Below are positions 43,485 to 51,971 of a stretch of DNA of 64,000 nt, piece by piece (the stretch's first letter is position 1; every line of letters starts with the position of its first letter). The position numbers and the translations under genes were made by a program. The stretch is from an uncultured Pontibacter sp. (GTDB taxonomy: Bacteria; Bacteroidota; Bacteroidia; Cytophagales; Hymenobacteraceae): positions 62,001 through 126,000 of the forward strand of contig NZ_CANLZM010000008.1 in assembly GCF_947495565.1 (NCBI RefSeq), written 5' to 3'. A model generated the notes under the pieces. The model saw only the letters and a program-made list of their open reading frames with translations. It made no database searches and was not told the DNA's origin.

Positions 43485-44257
43485 ACGGATGAGACGGTTA
43501 TGGGTGTTCTTTCTAAATATTTCTCTAAGATACTGTTAAACTTCTCCGGATGTTCCATCATGGGGGCGTGCCCGCACTTATCAATAAAGTATAAATCGGA
43601 GGATTCTATGAGCCTGTTAAACTCATAAGCCACCAGCGGAGGCGTGATGGTATCGTTCAGTCCCCAGATTAACAACGTGGGCACCTTAATGTTTGTGATA
43701 TCTTTGGCCATATTGTGGCGCTGCGCCGATTTGGCGATGGCGATGATGCGCAAGCACTTGGCGTTGCTGTTGGTGATGGCGAACACCTCATCCACCAGCT
43801 CCTTAGTGGCCGTTTTAGGATCGTAGAAAGTATAGCCTACGCGCTCCTCCACGTACTCATAGTTGCCGCGCTTCGGAAACGAACCGCCCATGGAGTCCTC
43901 AAAAAGGCCGGAGCTGCCCGTAAGTACCAGGCGCTTTACCGCAGTAGGGTTATTTAAAGTATAAACCAGCCCCACATGGCCGCCCAGCGAGTTGCCCAGC
44001 AGCGTCAGGTTATTCAGCTTTTTAAACTTAACGAAGCCTTCCACAAAATTCACCAGCCCCGGCACGCCGGCCTTGTGCAGCGCCATTTCATAGATCGGCA
44101 TCAGCGGAATAACCACGCGGTAATTTTTCGAGAAATGGTCTACAACGCCGTTCCAGTTGCTGAGTGCCCCGAAAAGACCGTGCAGCAGCAGCAGTACTTC
44201 TCCTTCTCCCTCATCAATATACTGATATTCTCCTTCTTGTCTGACTTGTAAATCCAT
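43481..44257 (-). CDS. Alpha/beta-fold hydrolase heading the envelope operon
   Basis: A 258-residue cytosolic hydrolase: LLLLHGLFGALSNW (oxyanion loop), nucleophile Ser in LLGNSLGGHVGLVY, acid near LLIWGLNDTITPP, and catalytic His in DKCGHAPMMEHPE. Substrate unknown. It overlaps the CBS gene by four bases and starts the minus-strand run leading to bamA. A second hydrolase of the same fold lies at 50082. The upstream 170 bases (44258-44428) contain only the heptamer motif and no clear promoter. Confidence 0.88.
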   Translation of the reverse strand: MDLQVRQEGEYQYIDEGEGEVLLLLHGLFGALSNWNGVVDHFSKNYRVVIPLMPIYEMALHKAGVPGLVNFVEGFVKFKKLNNLTLLGNSLGGHVGLVYTLNNPTAVKRLVLTGSSGLFEDSMGGSFPKRGNYEYVEERVGYTFYDPKTATKELVDEVFAITNSNAKCLRIIAIAKSAQRHNMAKDITNIKVPTLLIWGLNDTITPPLVAYEFNRLIESSDLYFIDKCGHAPMMEHPEKFNSILEKYLERTPITVSSV

Positions 44258-44428
44258 GAATCGAAAAAATCTTTAAAATAAACGTGAACTCAGCGCATGT
44301 TACACTTTATACTTTGTGCGGCAAAACCGGGTTCAAAAACTTGCTGCTTCTGCGGGCAAAGAGCCTGCTAAAGTATAAATCTGCCTGTTTGTTGCTTAAA
44401 ATTAAAAACTAAAATGAAACTTTAAGCT

Positions 44429-45001
44429 TTATTGGCCCGATGCATGCGCAATACTAGCCCAATTTTGAAGCATCTGCAAACCATAAGTAGTAAGCGCCGC
44501 TTCCGGGTGAAACTGCAACGCATATAACGGCAGCTCTTTGTGCCGAAACGCCATTAGCTCGCCCTCGGCGGTGTACGCGAGCGGCAGTATACTTTCGGGT
44601 ATGTGCCGCAGCACCAGCGAGTGATAACGCACCACCGGCATGGTGGCAGGCAAACCTTTGAATATCGGATCAGGCTCGCAGCTGATTTCTGACAGCTTAC
44701 CGTGCATTGGCCGCAGCCCTTTCTCCAGCTTTGCACCAAAAAACTCACCCAGCGCCTGGTGCCCCAGGCAAATTCCAAGCATCGGCACGCGGTTGTGGTA
44801 ATATTGGATCACTTCCATCATACTTCCCGCACCCGCCGGAGCACCCGGCCCCGGAGAAAGCACAATCGCCTCTATTGGCAGCTTCTGCAGCTCCTGCAGC
44901 GGCACATCGTTCCGGATTACCTGCACCTCTACCCCTAACCGGCCAAAATAATCCACCAGGTTATAAGTAAAAGAGTCGAAGTTATCGAGCAGCAAAAGCA
45001 T
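44429..45001 (-). CDS. Glutamine amidotransferase, TrpG/PabA type
   Basis: Supplies ammonia from glutamine to a chorismate-using partner, either anthranilate synthase or aminodeoxychorismate synthase. Class I triad: Cys78 in MLGICLGHQALGE, His165 and Glu167 in LQFHPEAALT. The HPEA ending replaces the more common HPES. No trpE or pabB is near, so its partner is elsewhere and a shared PabA/TrpG role is plausible. Standard length of 190 residues. Confidence 0.92.
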   Translation of the reverse strand: MLLLLDNFDSFTYNLVDYFGRLGVEVQVIRNDVPLQELQKLPIEAIVLSPGPGAPAGAGSMMEVIQYYHNRVPMLGICLGHQALGEFFGAKLEKGLRPMHGKLSEISCEPDPIFKGLPATMPVVRYHSLVLRHIPESILPLAYTAEGELMAFRHKELPLYALQFHPEAALTTYGLQMLQNWASIAHASGQ

Positions 45002-45319
45002 GGGAAAGCTGGAAAGTTAGAAGGTTAAAAAGTTAGCGCGTTAGAAAGTTACATATACTTGAGCGGCTGTTCTAAAGTGCTATGATGTATACAAGAGCCT
45101 GTTTAGAGTTTATTCATACTACACTGCCTGCCCTTGCTGCGTGTTTTCACCAGCAAGATTTACAGCATCCGCATTTTGATTGTTGGTGAAAAACACTAAT
45201 AATGGCGGGTGTAGGCCCTATAACCAATATTCTAAACAGCTTCCAAGTATAAATCAGCTTGATCAATAAATTCTACTCCCGAAAATTATTCACTTTTTAA
45301 CTTTCTAACTTTCTAACTC
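45002..45319. repeat. Intergenic block with GTTAGAAA-type arms around a MITE-like element
   Basis: Between the amidotransferase start and cvpA. The arms are AAAGTTAGAAGGTTAAAAAG (about 45012-45031), plus a further GTTAGAAAGTTA at 45040-45051, and on the opposite side CTTTTTAACTTTCTAACTTT (about 45293-45312), which are inverted copies of one another. They enclose about 240 bases including the element at 45095-45243. No gene is present. Confidence 0.55.
45095..45243. mobile_element. MITE-like element, 149 bp
   Basis: Terminal inverted repeats GAGCCTGTTTAGAG (45095-45108) and TATTCTAAACAGCTTC (45228-45243) match at about 12 of 14 positions after reverse complementing. Inside, GTGTTTTCACCAGCAA (45141-45156) and TTGTTGGTGAAAAACAC (45180-45196) form an imperfect inner stem. 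It has no coding capacity. I recall similar GAGCCTGTTTAGA-ended sequences in Cytophagales genomes, presumably moved by a transposase not in this window. Confidence 0.6.
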
Positions 45320-45838
45320 CTAAAAGTGTTGGCGCAGCGATGTTATCAGAGCTTTGATGAACGGGAGCACGTAGCTCAGGATGTCGAGGGCGTAGGGTGT
45401 GGTTTTGAGCACCACCGGGTATACCATAGAGGCATCAGCCGTATCCTTCGCAATACTGATTCCGGCCATATCCGAAATATAGAGCAGCAGGCTTAGGGCC
45501 AGGCACCATTTCAGGGCACCCAAGATACTCCCAAGCATATTATCGAAAAGACCGAAGGGCGTAAAGTCAATTACTTTTTTGAGCAGCAGGCCACCCAGAT
45601 GTATAATCAGAATGATACCCACAAACACTACCAAAAAGGTAACGTAAGGCAGCAGCCCGTGCGCATCGCCGAGAAAACCGGCCATTAGAGGCAGGGCCGT
45701 ATCCAGCAGTTTAAGGCCGCCAAGTATGGCCAGCACCAACGCCACCAACGACACCAGCTCCAGCAGCAGCCCCTTCCGGAAGCCCATAAATGCGCCGTAA
45801 GCAATCGGAATAGCCAGGAAAAAATCTAACGTACTCAT
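45320..45838 (-). CDS. cvpA: CvpA family inner-membrane protein
   Basis: A 172-residue membrane protein with about four helices; LDFFLAIPIAYGAFMGFRKG and LLELVSLVALVLAILGGLKL match the CvpA start. E. coli CvpA is needed for colicin V production and envelope stress tolerance; the Bacteroidota form is of unknown role. It is separated from the upstream yqeY-like gene by a 54-bp perfect palindrome and followed by the repeat block. Confidence 0.85.
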   Translation of the reverse strand: MSTLDFFLAIPIAYGAFMGFRKGLLLELVSLVALVLAILGGLKLLDTALPLMAGFLGDAHGLLPYVTFLVVFVGIILIIHLGGLLLKKVIDFTPFGLFDNMLGSILGALKWCLALSLLLYISDMAGISIAKDTADASMVYPVVLKTTPYALDILSYVLPFIKALITSLRQHF

Positions 45839-45904
45839 AATATCATAAAAAGTAGAAGCAGCAGGAAATCATACTTCTAAAGTATAGCCAGGCCATACTT
45901 ATTT

Positions 45905-45958
45905 TATAAATTTGCAGCTGCCGCCGCCTTGCAAGGCGGCGGCAGCTGCAAATTTATA
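45905..45958. terminator. 54-bp perfect palindrome between the YqeY-like gene and cvpA
   Basis: Every position from 45905 to 45958 mirrors its partner about the point between 45931 and 45932 (half-site part TTTGCAGCTGCCGCCGCC). It starts 3 bases past the stop of the minus-strand YqeY-like gene. No T tract follows on the minus strand other than TTTATA inside the arm itself. It should fold to an extremely stable hairpin and may terminate transcription or be a mobile palindrome. Confidence 0.6.
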
Positions 45959-45960
45959 CT

Positions 45961-46422
45961 TTAAAAGTCAGTATTGCTCAGCAGGTCGCCCACCGTCTGC
46001 GAAATAGCGCGGCCGTCGGCCTGCCCTGCCAGCTCTTTGGTGGCTATGCCCATTACCTTGCCCATGTCTGAAGGCCCAGTGGCACCCACACGCTGGATAA
46101 TCTCAACCAGGCGCGTGCGCAAATCGCCTTCATCGAGCTGCTTTGGCAGGTAATCCTCAATCACGGCCAGCTCGGCCAGCTCAATCTGCTCCAGGTCTGC
46201 GCGGCCCTGCTGGGCATACAGTTCTGCCGATTCGCGGCGCTGCTTGGCGGCCTTGGTCAGCAGCTTCATTTCTGTATCCTGAGAGATGCCCTCTGTGCCG
46301 CCTTTCTCTGTTTCGGCTAGCAGAATTTGGGATTTTATACTTCTAAGCGCCTGCAAACGGGCTTTATCTTTGGCCAACATAGCTTGTTTAATGTCGGCAT
46401 CAATGCGTTGCTTTAGTGTCAT
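45961..46422 (-). CDS. GatB/YqeY domain protein
   Basis: A 153-residue helical protein of the YqeY family, related to the tail of GatB amidotransferase. LKQRIDADIKQAMLAKDKAR is the N-terminal helix and AVIEDYLPKQLDEGDLR leads to the C-terminal domain with DMGKVMGIATKELAGQADGR, both standard. The family is thought to act in tRNA-related metabolism, but a reaction is not established. Divergent from pdxJ with a 175-base gap. Confidence 0.92.
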   Translation of the reverse strand: MTLKQRIDADIKQAMLAKDKARLQALRSIKSQILLAETEKGGTEGISQDTEMKLLTKAAKQRRESAELYAQQGRADLEQIELAELAVIEDYLPKQLDEGDLRTRLVEIIQRVGATGPSDMGKVMGIATKELAGQADGRAISQTVGDLLSNTDF

Positions 46423-46596
46423 AGTTTCTGGTTTATATACTTTTATCAGGTTGAGGTGCTACTGCTTACGCGGCAGACGCTTTTTTATACGCGGCCATGG
46501 CTATGGCAAGAGGCTGTCATCTTAAACAAAATTCCATTAATTTAGTCATTCTATTACGTTAGACGATGACAGGGCAGCGGCCCGTAAAACAAAGCC

Positions 46597-47310
46597 ATGA
46601 CAAAACTGAGTGTAAATATAAACAAAATAGCTACGCTGCGGAACGCCCGCGGCGGCGACAGGCCAAATGTTGTGCAGACGGCAAAGGATTGTGAGCGTTT
46701 CGGTGCGGAAGGCATTACGGTGCACCCGCGCCCCGACGAGCGCCACATCCGCTACCGCGATGTATATGATTTACAGGAAATCGTAACAACCGAATTCAAC
46801 ATAGAAGGCAACCCAACGCCGGACTTTCTGAAACTGGTAAAAGAAGTACGCCCGGAGCAGGCTACGCTGGTACCAGACGCACCCGACGCCATCACCTCCA
46901 ACGCCGGCTGGGACACTATAAAGCATAAGGATTTTCTGACAGATGTGATCGGGGAGCTGAAGGAGCTCGGCATCCGCACATCTATTTTCGTGGACCCAAT
47001 AGAACAGATGGTGGAAGGTGCCGCCGCTGTTAACACTGATCGCATTGAGCTATACACGGAAGCCTACGCCAGCGGTTACCATCAAAACCGCGAGGAAGCC
47101 ATTGCCCCATACTTGCAAGCTGCCCTAAAAGCACAGGAATACAACCTGGGCCTGAACGCCGGCCACGACTTGGACCTGGATAACCTGAAATACCTGCACG
47201 GCACGCTGCCGAACCTGATGGAAGTTAGCATCGGCCACGCCCTGATCTGTGATGCTTTATACTTTGGTTTGGAGAATACCATACAGCTGTACCTGCGCCA
47301 GCTCAAGTAG
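46597..47310 (+). CDS. pdxJ: Pyridoxine 5'-phosphate synthase
   Basis: Condenses 3-amino-2-oxopropyl phosphate with deoxyxylulose 5-phosphate to pyridoxine 5'-phosphate in DXP-dependent B6 synthesis. TIM-barrel of 237 residues; [17 protein letters not shown] begins the protein, [18 protein letters not shown] contains the catalytic His and Arg set, and [12 protein letters not shown] is the phosphate loop. PLP is needed by the cysteine desulfurase and alanine racemase encoded in this window. The TAG stop abuts the ATG of selU directly, so coupling is very tight. Confidence 0.95.
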   Translation: MTKLSVNINKIATLRNARGGDRPNVVQTAKDCERFGAEGITVHPRPDERHIRYRDVYDLQEIVTTEFNIEGNPTPDFLKLVKEVRPEQATLVPDAPDAITSNAGWDTIKHKDFLTDVIGELKELGIRTSIFVDPIEQMVEGAAAVNTDRIELYTEAYASGYHQNREEAIAPYLQAALKAQEYNLGLNAGHDLDLDNLKYLHGTLPNLMEVSIGHALICDALYFGLENTIQLYLRQLK

Positions 47311-48339
47311 ATGGTAAATAGCATTAGCATACAGGAGTTTTTGCAGAAGGCCGAACAGCTGCCCGTGCTGGATGTGCGCGCGCCGAAAGAGTACGCGGCT
47401 GGGCATATACCGGCAGCGTACTCTTTCCCTATTTTTGATGATGAGCAACGCGCCAGAGTAGGCACCGCCTATAAGCAGCAGGGCCATGATCCGGCAGTAC
47501 TGATCGGTCTGGATTTATTCGGGCCAAGGATGTCGGAGTTTGTGAAGCAGGCCAATAAACTGGCTACAGGCAAGGAGGTGTTGGTGCATTGCTGGCGCGG
47601 CGGCATGCGCAGCGGTGCTATGGCGTGGCTACTTGGTTTCTCTGGTTTGAAAGTGCACCTGCTACAGGGCGGTTACAAAGCTTACCGCCGCCTGGTGCAT
47701 GCCGAATTTGAGCAGTCCCGTAAGCTACTTATACTTAGCGGACTTACGGGCAGCGGCAAAACCGACATTCTGCCGTACCTGCAAAAGCACGGCCAGCAAA
47801 GTATAGACCTGGAGGGTTTGGCCAGCCACAAAGGTTCTGCCTTCGGAAGTATAGGCATGGCCTCGCAGCCCAGCACCGAGCATTTTGAAAACCTGCTGGG
47901 CACAGAACTGCTGAAACTGAATGAGGAGCAGCCGCTGTGGCTGGAAGATGAAAGTATAACCATCGGCAAAGTACAGATGCCTAAACCGCTCTTTGACCAG
48001 ATGCAAGCTGCGCCTACCCTTGTGCTGCAGGTGCCGCATAAGCTGCGCGTACAAAAGCTAGCACAGGAATACTGCCGCACCAACGAAGCCATACTTGCCA
48101 CAGCCATCCTAAAGATAAAAAAACGCCTGGGCGGACTGGCTACTAAAGAAGCACTTTCCGCCATATCAGACGGCGACATGGAGAAGATGGTGGAGATCGC
48201 GCTTACGTATTACGATAAAGCCTATACTTTTGAGCTGGCTAAAAAGCAGCAGGTGCTGCCGCTGGAGCTGCCAGGTATAGACCCCGAAGAGAACGCTGCC
48301 CTTGTGGTAGCCTTTGCCAAACAACATAACTTGCTTTAA
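47311..48339 (+). CDS. selU: tRNA 2-selenouridine synthase SelU (MnmH)
   Basis: Replaces sulfur in 2-thiouridine of tRNA wobble positions with selenium using selenophosphate, via a geranylated intermediate. The 342 residues have an N-terminal rhodanese domain with catalytic Cys94 in [11 protein letters not shown] and a C-terminal P-loop domain (GLTGSGKT at 144-151). Both are complete. The next gene, selD, makes its substrate, and their stop and start are two bases apart. There is no selA or selB in this window. Confidence 0.94.
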   Translation: MVNSISIQEFLQKAEQLPVLDVRAPKEYAAGHIPAAYSFPIFDDEQRARVGTAYKQQGHDPAVLIGLDLFGPRMSEFVKQANKLATGKEVLVHCWRGGMRSGAMAWLLGFSGLKVHLLQGGYKAYRRLVHAEFEQSRKLLILSGLTGSGKTDILPYLQKHGQQSIDLEGLASHKGSAFGSIGMASQPSTEHFENLLGTELLKLNEEQPLWLEDESITIGKVQMPKPLFDQMQAAPTLVLQVPHKLRVQKLAQEYCRTNEAILATAILKIKKRLGGLATKEALSAISDGDMEKMVEIALTYYDKAYTFELAKKQQVLPLELPGIDPEENAALVVAFAKQHNLL

Positions 48340-48341
48340 AA

Positions 48342-49394
48342 ATGGAATCCACATCCACCGAAAACATAAAACTAACCCAATACAGCCATGGCGCCGGTTG
48401 CGGCTGCAAAATATCCCCGAAGGTGCTCGATGCCATACTTCACTCTGATGTGCATTACCCGGAGGAGAAAAACCTGCTGGTGGGCAACAGCTCCCGCGAC
48501 GATGCCGCTGTGTACGATATCGGTCAGGGCCGCGCTGTTATTAGCACCACCGACTTCTTTATGCCGATTGTGGATGATGCCTACGACTTTGGACGCATTG
48601 CTTCAGCCAATGCCATTTCGGATGTGTATGCCATGGGCGGAACCCCTATGATGGCGATTGCCGTACTGGGCTGGCCTATCGACAAACTGGCCCCCGAAGT
48701 AGCCAAACGCGTGATAGAAGGCAGCCGCAGCATTTGCCATGAAGCCGGTATTCCATTGGCCGGCGGACATAGTATTGATAGCCCTGAGCCGATCTTTGGA
48801 TTGGCCGTAACCGGTATGGTAGATATCAAAAACCTCAAGCAAAACGACACCGCCACCGCCGGTTGCGAGTTATACTTAACCAAACCATTGGGCGTAGGTA
48901 TACTTTCCACATCTCAGAAAAAAGCTATACTTAAACCCGAGCACACGCAGCTGGCACCGCAGCAAATGATGCAGCTAAACAAAATAGGCGCGGAACTGGG
49001 CCAACTGCCACAGGTAAAAGCTATGACCGACGTAACTGGTTTCGGGTTGATGGGCCACCTCTCGGAGATGTGCGAAGGCAGCAACCTGGCAGCAGAAGTA
49101 TACTTTAACAAAGTGCCTGTAATACCAGAGGCGCTGGAGTACCTGGCGCAGAAAGCCATTCCGGGCGGCACGCACCGCAACTTCGACAGCTACGGCCACA
49201 AACTTGGCGAGCTAACCCCAGATCAGAAGCACCTGCTCTGCGACCCGCAAACCAGCGGCGGCCTGCTTGTTGCCGTAGACCCGGCTGGCCGCCAGGAAGT
49301 ACTGGCGATTTTTGAGAAGCACGGTTTGCAGCTGGAGCCGTTGGGCGTGCTGAAGGAACGGGAGAATAGCGATAAGCTGATAAGAGTGATATAA
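48342..49394 (+). CDS. selD: Selenide, water dikinase
   Basis: Makes selenophosphate from selenide and ATP for SelU. The N-terminal motif is SHGAGCGCK with Cys20 (not selenocysteine) and Lys23 in the positions of E. coli Cys17 and Lys20. AIR-synthase-like domains follow: [22 protein letters not shown] and [12 protein letters not shown] carry the ATP and metal-binding acidic residues. The 350-residue length is normal. The selU-selD pair without selA/selB suggests selenium use for tRNA modification. Confidence 0.96.
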   Translation: MESTSTENIKLTQYSHGAGCGCKISPKVLDAILHSDVHYPEEKNLLVGNSSRDDAAVYDIGQGRAVISTTDFFMPIVDDAYDFGRIASANAISDVYAMGGTPMMAIAVLGWPIDKLAPEVAKRVIEGSRSICHEAGIPLAGGHSIDSPEPIFGLAVTGMVDIKNLKQNDTATAGCELYLTKPLGVGILSTSQKKAILKPEHTQLAPQQMMQLNKIGAELGQLPQVKAMTDVTGFGLMGHLSEMCEGSNLAAEVYFNKVPVIPEALEYLAQKAIPGGTHRNFDSYGHKLGELTPDQKHLLCDPQTSGGLLVAVDPAGRQEVLAIFEKHGLQLEPLGVLKERENSDKLIRVI

Positions 49395-49404
49395 GCTGCA
49401 GCAG

Positions 49405-50031
49405 ATGAACAGAGGCAAGCATAAGAAGCTATACTATGTTCCGGGGCTAATTAGCTTGGCCCTGTTGCCTCTTATTTTATCTTTTATTGGTGCTGATATA
49501 GTCAAAAGGATAGATAAAAGGGTTATCGAGATAAACGTATACCATCCAAGGAATGAAGCATACTATCCCTTGCTAAAGAGAAATTACAAGGACTTTATAC
49601 TTTCAGGTAATTCAGCGAATGACAATAAATCTATTGAATCAGCAAAGCTTCTTATAAAAGATTTATATGCCGCAGAAGACACTCTAAATGGCGTACACTT
49701 TATCTTACAGGACTCTGTTTCTTATGGCACTTTTGTAGAGTTAATTAACTCTTTTAAAGCCGACAGCTTAAGGTACTTTGCTATTTATGGAGAGAGTATT
49801 TGGGTTGCGTACCCTTTGCCAGTTAAACAAATTGAAAGTAATTACCTCTTTGTGTGTGGCACAGTAGGCATGTTCCCTGTTCCTGATGAGCCAAGCTTTC
49901 TTGATCGTATATCATATTACTTGCCAACAGCATCTAAGTTATGGCCTGTACTCGCTTCTCTTTTATTTCTTATACTGGTAAGTATAAAACATCTTACGTC
50001 TCGAAATTTTGAACAACCTCTATCAACATAG
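49405..50031 (+). CDS. Hypothetical membrane protein, ExbD-like periplasmic domain possible
   Basis: A 208-residue protein with membrane helices near each end (VPGLISLALLPLILSFIGAD at 12-31, and LWPVLASLLFLILVSIKHL at about 177-195), so a periplasmic loop of 140 residues is likely. The loop includes FILQDSVSYGTFVELINSFK, faintly like the periplasmic domain of ExbD/TolR, but this is not proven. It starts 10 bases after selD, within the operon, yet it is clearly more AT-rich than its neighbours and lacks their codon style, which suggests later insertion. Confidence 0.55.
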   Translation: MNRGKHKKLYYVPGLISLALLPLILSFIGADIVKRIDKRVIEINVYHPRNEAYYPLLKRNYKDFILSGNSANDNKSIESAKLLIKDLYAAEDTLNGVHFILQDSVSYGTFVELINSFKADSLRYFAIYGESIWVAYPLPVKQIESNYLFVCGTVGMFPVPDEPSFLDRISYYLPTASKLWPVLASLLFLILVSIKHLTSRNFEQPLST

Positions 50032-50081
50032 ACTATAATCCCGTAGAAAACGAGAATATTGACAATTGACCTCTTATAAAC

Positions 50082-50852
50082 ATGAAACTACACTATAAGG
50101 AAATGGGCCATGGCCAGCCGCTGCTGATTCTGCACGGTTTGTTTGGCACATTAGATAACTGGGCCACTCTGGCTAAGCGATTGGCAGAGCATTACAATGT
50201 GTTTCTGGTAGACTTGCGCAACCACGGCCGCTCCCCGCATAGCGATGAGCACGATTACGATGCTATGGCTGACGACGTACTGCGCCTGGTGGATGAACTC
50301 AACATACCGACACCCGCTATTATGGGGCACTCGATGGGCGGCAAGGTAGCCATGAAATATGCGCTGAAGTACCCCACCAGACTTACACGTTTAATTGTGG
50401 TGGACATCGCTCCAAAAGCTTACCCGCCGCACCACGATGAAATTATAGAAGCACTACAGTCAGTGGATCTGAGTACAGCCACCAGCCGTGGTGAGATAGA
50501 CGCGCAGCTGGCCAAAAGTATAAGCGAAGAAGATGTGCGCCTCTTCCTGATGAAAAACCTCTACCGCAAAGAGGATAGTACCTTCGGCTGGCGCATGAAC
50601 CTGGATGCTTTAGAAAAAAACTACGAGAAGATAGCCGCTGCCATTACCGCAGATGTTCCATTTAAAAAGCATGCGCTGTTCATTAAGGGTGGCCGGTCTG
50701 GCTACATCAAACAAGAGGATATTTACAGCAGCATTGAGCACCTTTTCACGTTGGTAGAGGTAGAAACCATACCTGAGGCCGGCCACTGGGTACACGCCCA
50801 AGCTCCGGACAAAGTATATGATTTGGTCACAGCTTTCCTGAGCGCCGACTAG
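50082..50852 (+). CDS. Alpha/beta-fold hydrolase (YbfF-like esterase)
   Basis: A 256-residue hydrolase: LLILHGLFGTLDNW (oxyanion hole), nucleophile Ser in IMGHSMGGKVAMKYAL, then VVDIAPKAYPPHHDEIIEAL, which is characteristic of the YbfF and abhydrolase-11 esterases, and catalytic His in IPEAGHWVHAQAP. Acyl-CoA or short ester hydrolysis has been reported for YbfF. It follows the hypothetical gene by 50 bases, so the same transcript may include it. Confidence 0.88.
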   Translation: MKLHYKEMGHGQPLLILHGLFGTLDNWATLAKRLAEHYNVFLVDLRNHGRSPHSDEHDYDAMADDVLRLVDELNIPTPAIMGHSMGGKVAMKYALKYPTRLTRLIVVDIAPKAYPPHHDEIIEALQSVDLSTATSRGEIDAQLAKSISEEDVRLFLMKNLYRKEDSTFGWRMNLDALEKNYEKIAAAITADVPFKKHALFIKGGRSGYIKQEDIYSSIEHLFTLVEVETIPEAGHWVHAQAPDKVYDLVTAFLSAD

Positions 50853-50854
50853 CT

Positions 50855-50992
50855 TCAGGATTTACTGGATTACATGTTGAGCAGGATTTTAGCACAAAGT
50901 ATAAAATCTATATAATCCATCTCAGGATATTAGCTCTGATTTATACTTTAGAAGGTCATCCTGTCCATCCTTACATCCTGCAAATCCTGATC
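50855..50992. repeat. Imperfect inverted repeat of CAGGAT type
   Basis: Left arm TCAGGATTTACTGGATTACA (from 50855) and right arm CATCCTGCAAATCCTGA (to about 50990) are imperfect inverted copies of about 36 bases with CAGGATTT and GGAT cores. They enclose about 65 bases with two heptamer words. CAGGATTT/AAATCCTG repeats are, from memory, abundant in Bacteroidota. A weak CTGCCAC/GTGGCAG hairpin follows at 51001-51025. Confidence 0.5.
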
Positions 50993-51086
50993 CCGACAAG
51001 CTGCCACTGCTAAAAGCTGTGGCAGTTTCGTTTATACTTTTACAGGCCTCAACAGTTTATTGATAAAGCATTCCAGCAATTACTTT

Positions 51087-51094
51087 TACCTTTG
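51087..51094 (+). promoter_or_regulatory. Candidate -7 box, 4 bases before the ATG at 51099
   Basis: TACCTTTG followed by CA. With the start site a few bases downstream, the mRNA would begin at the ATG. TTG at 51060-51062 is 24 bases upstream, slightly farther than usual. Confidence 0.5.
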
Positions 51095-51098
51095 CACC

Positions 51099-51815
51099 AT
51101 GAAGAAAACCGGCACTTTATACTTGATACCTACCATACTTGCAGAAAACACCCAAGACCAGGTTATTTCGCCGCAAGTAAAAGAGACGGTGCAGCACCTT
51201 ACTTATTTTATAGTAGAAAATCTGCGCACAGCCCGCCGCTACGTAAAAAGCATTTGCCCGGAGCTGGTGATAGAGCAGCTAAAGTTCGTGCAGGTAGACA
51301 AGGATGCTTCTCCGGCACAGGTGCAGGCCTCGCTGAAACCGCTGCTGGAGCAAGGCATAGATGCCGGTATCATCTCGGAGGCCGGCTGTCCCGGCGTGGC
51401 AGACCCCGGCGCTGAGGTAGTAAAGTATGCCCACCAGAAAAGTATAAAGGTAGTGCCCTTTGCAGGTCCGTCGGCTATACTTCTGAGTTTAATGGCCAGC
51501 GGCTTCAGCGGGCAGCAGTTCTGCTTCCACGGCTACCTGCCCATCGAGAAAGGCCCACGGCTGCAGGCGCTGCGCCAACTCGAGAAGGAGATGCAGCAGC
51601 GCAACCAGACGCAGATCTTTATGGAAACGCCCTACCGCAACAACAAGCTGCTCGAAGACCTGCTCGCCACCCTGCACCCCGACACAAAACTCTGCATCGC
51701 CGCCAACATCACCTCCCCGGAGCACGAGTTCATCCAGACCAGAAGTATAAGCCAGTGGCGCGGCAAGCTGCCGGACATACACAAGCAGCCGGCGGTGTTT
51801 CTAATTTATAGGTAA
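51099..51815 (+). CDS. SAM-dependent methyltransferase, RsmI/tetrapyrrole-methylase fold
   Basis: A 238-residue member of the tetrapyrrole methylase superfamily, which includes the 16S rRNA 2'-O-methyltransferase RsmI. Start ATG 51099 (MKKTGTLYLIPTIL); an in-frame upstream Met at 51060 is placed before the promoter box and is rejected. Motifs: GIISEAGCPGVADPGAEVV near residue 100 (SAM-site loop), then PFAGPSAILLSLMASGFSG. The family in Bacteroidota is shorter than RsmI and lacks its C-terminal domain, so the rRNA target is uncertain. Confidence 0.88.
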   Translation: MKKTGTLYLIPTILAENTQDQVISPQVKETVQHLTYFIVENLRTARRYVKSICPELVIEQLKFVQVDKDASPAQVQASLKPLLEQGIDAGIISEAGCPGVADPGAEVVKYAHQKSIKVVPFAGPSAILLSLMASGFSGQQFCFHGYLPIEKGPRLQALRQLEKEMQQRNQTQIFMETPYRNNKLLEDLLATLHPDTKLCIAANITSPEHEFIQTRSISQWRGKLPDIHKQPAVFLIYR

Positions 51816-51840
51816 AAGAAAACCGCTTCCATAAAAGCAG

Positions 51841-51871
51841 AAGCCTCAGCAAACAACACTGAGGCTTTTTT
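51841..51871 (+). terminator. Intrinsic terminator after the methyltransferase gene
   Basis: Stem AAGCCTCAG (51841-51849) with CTGAGGCTT (51859-51867), 9-base loop, then T6 to 51871. Confidence 0.85.
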
Positions 51872-51881
51872 ATGCAAAAGA

Positions 51882-51908
51882 AAAGGCCCTCGGAAACCGA
51901 GGGCCTTT
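51882..51908 (-). terminator. Intrinsic terminator after the SusD gene
   Basis: Stem AAAGGCCCTCGG (51882-51893) with CCGAGGGCCTTT (51897-51908), 3-base loop; on the minus strand the tail is TCTTTTGC. It lies about 64 bases after the SusD stop and back to back with the preceding terminator. Confidence 0.82.
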
Positions 51909-51971
51909 GTCCAATGAAGAAGACTACTACCTAGTATTCTAATCTATCTACTTTATTAATCATTCTCTTGC

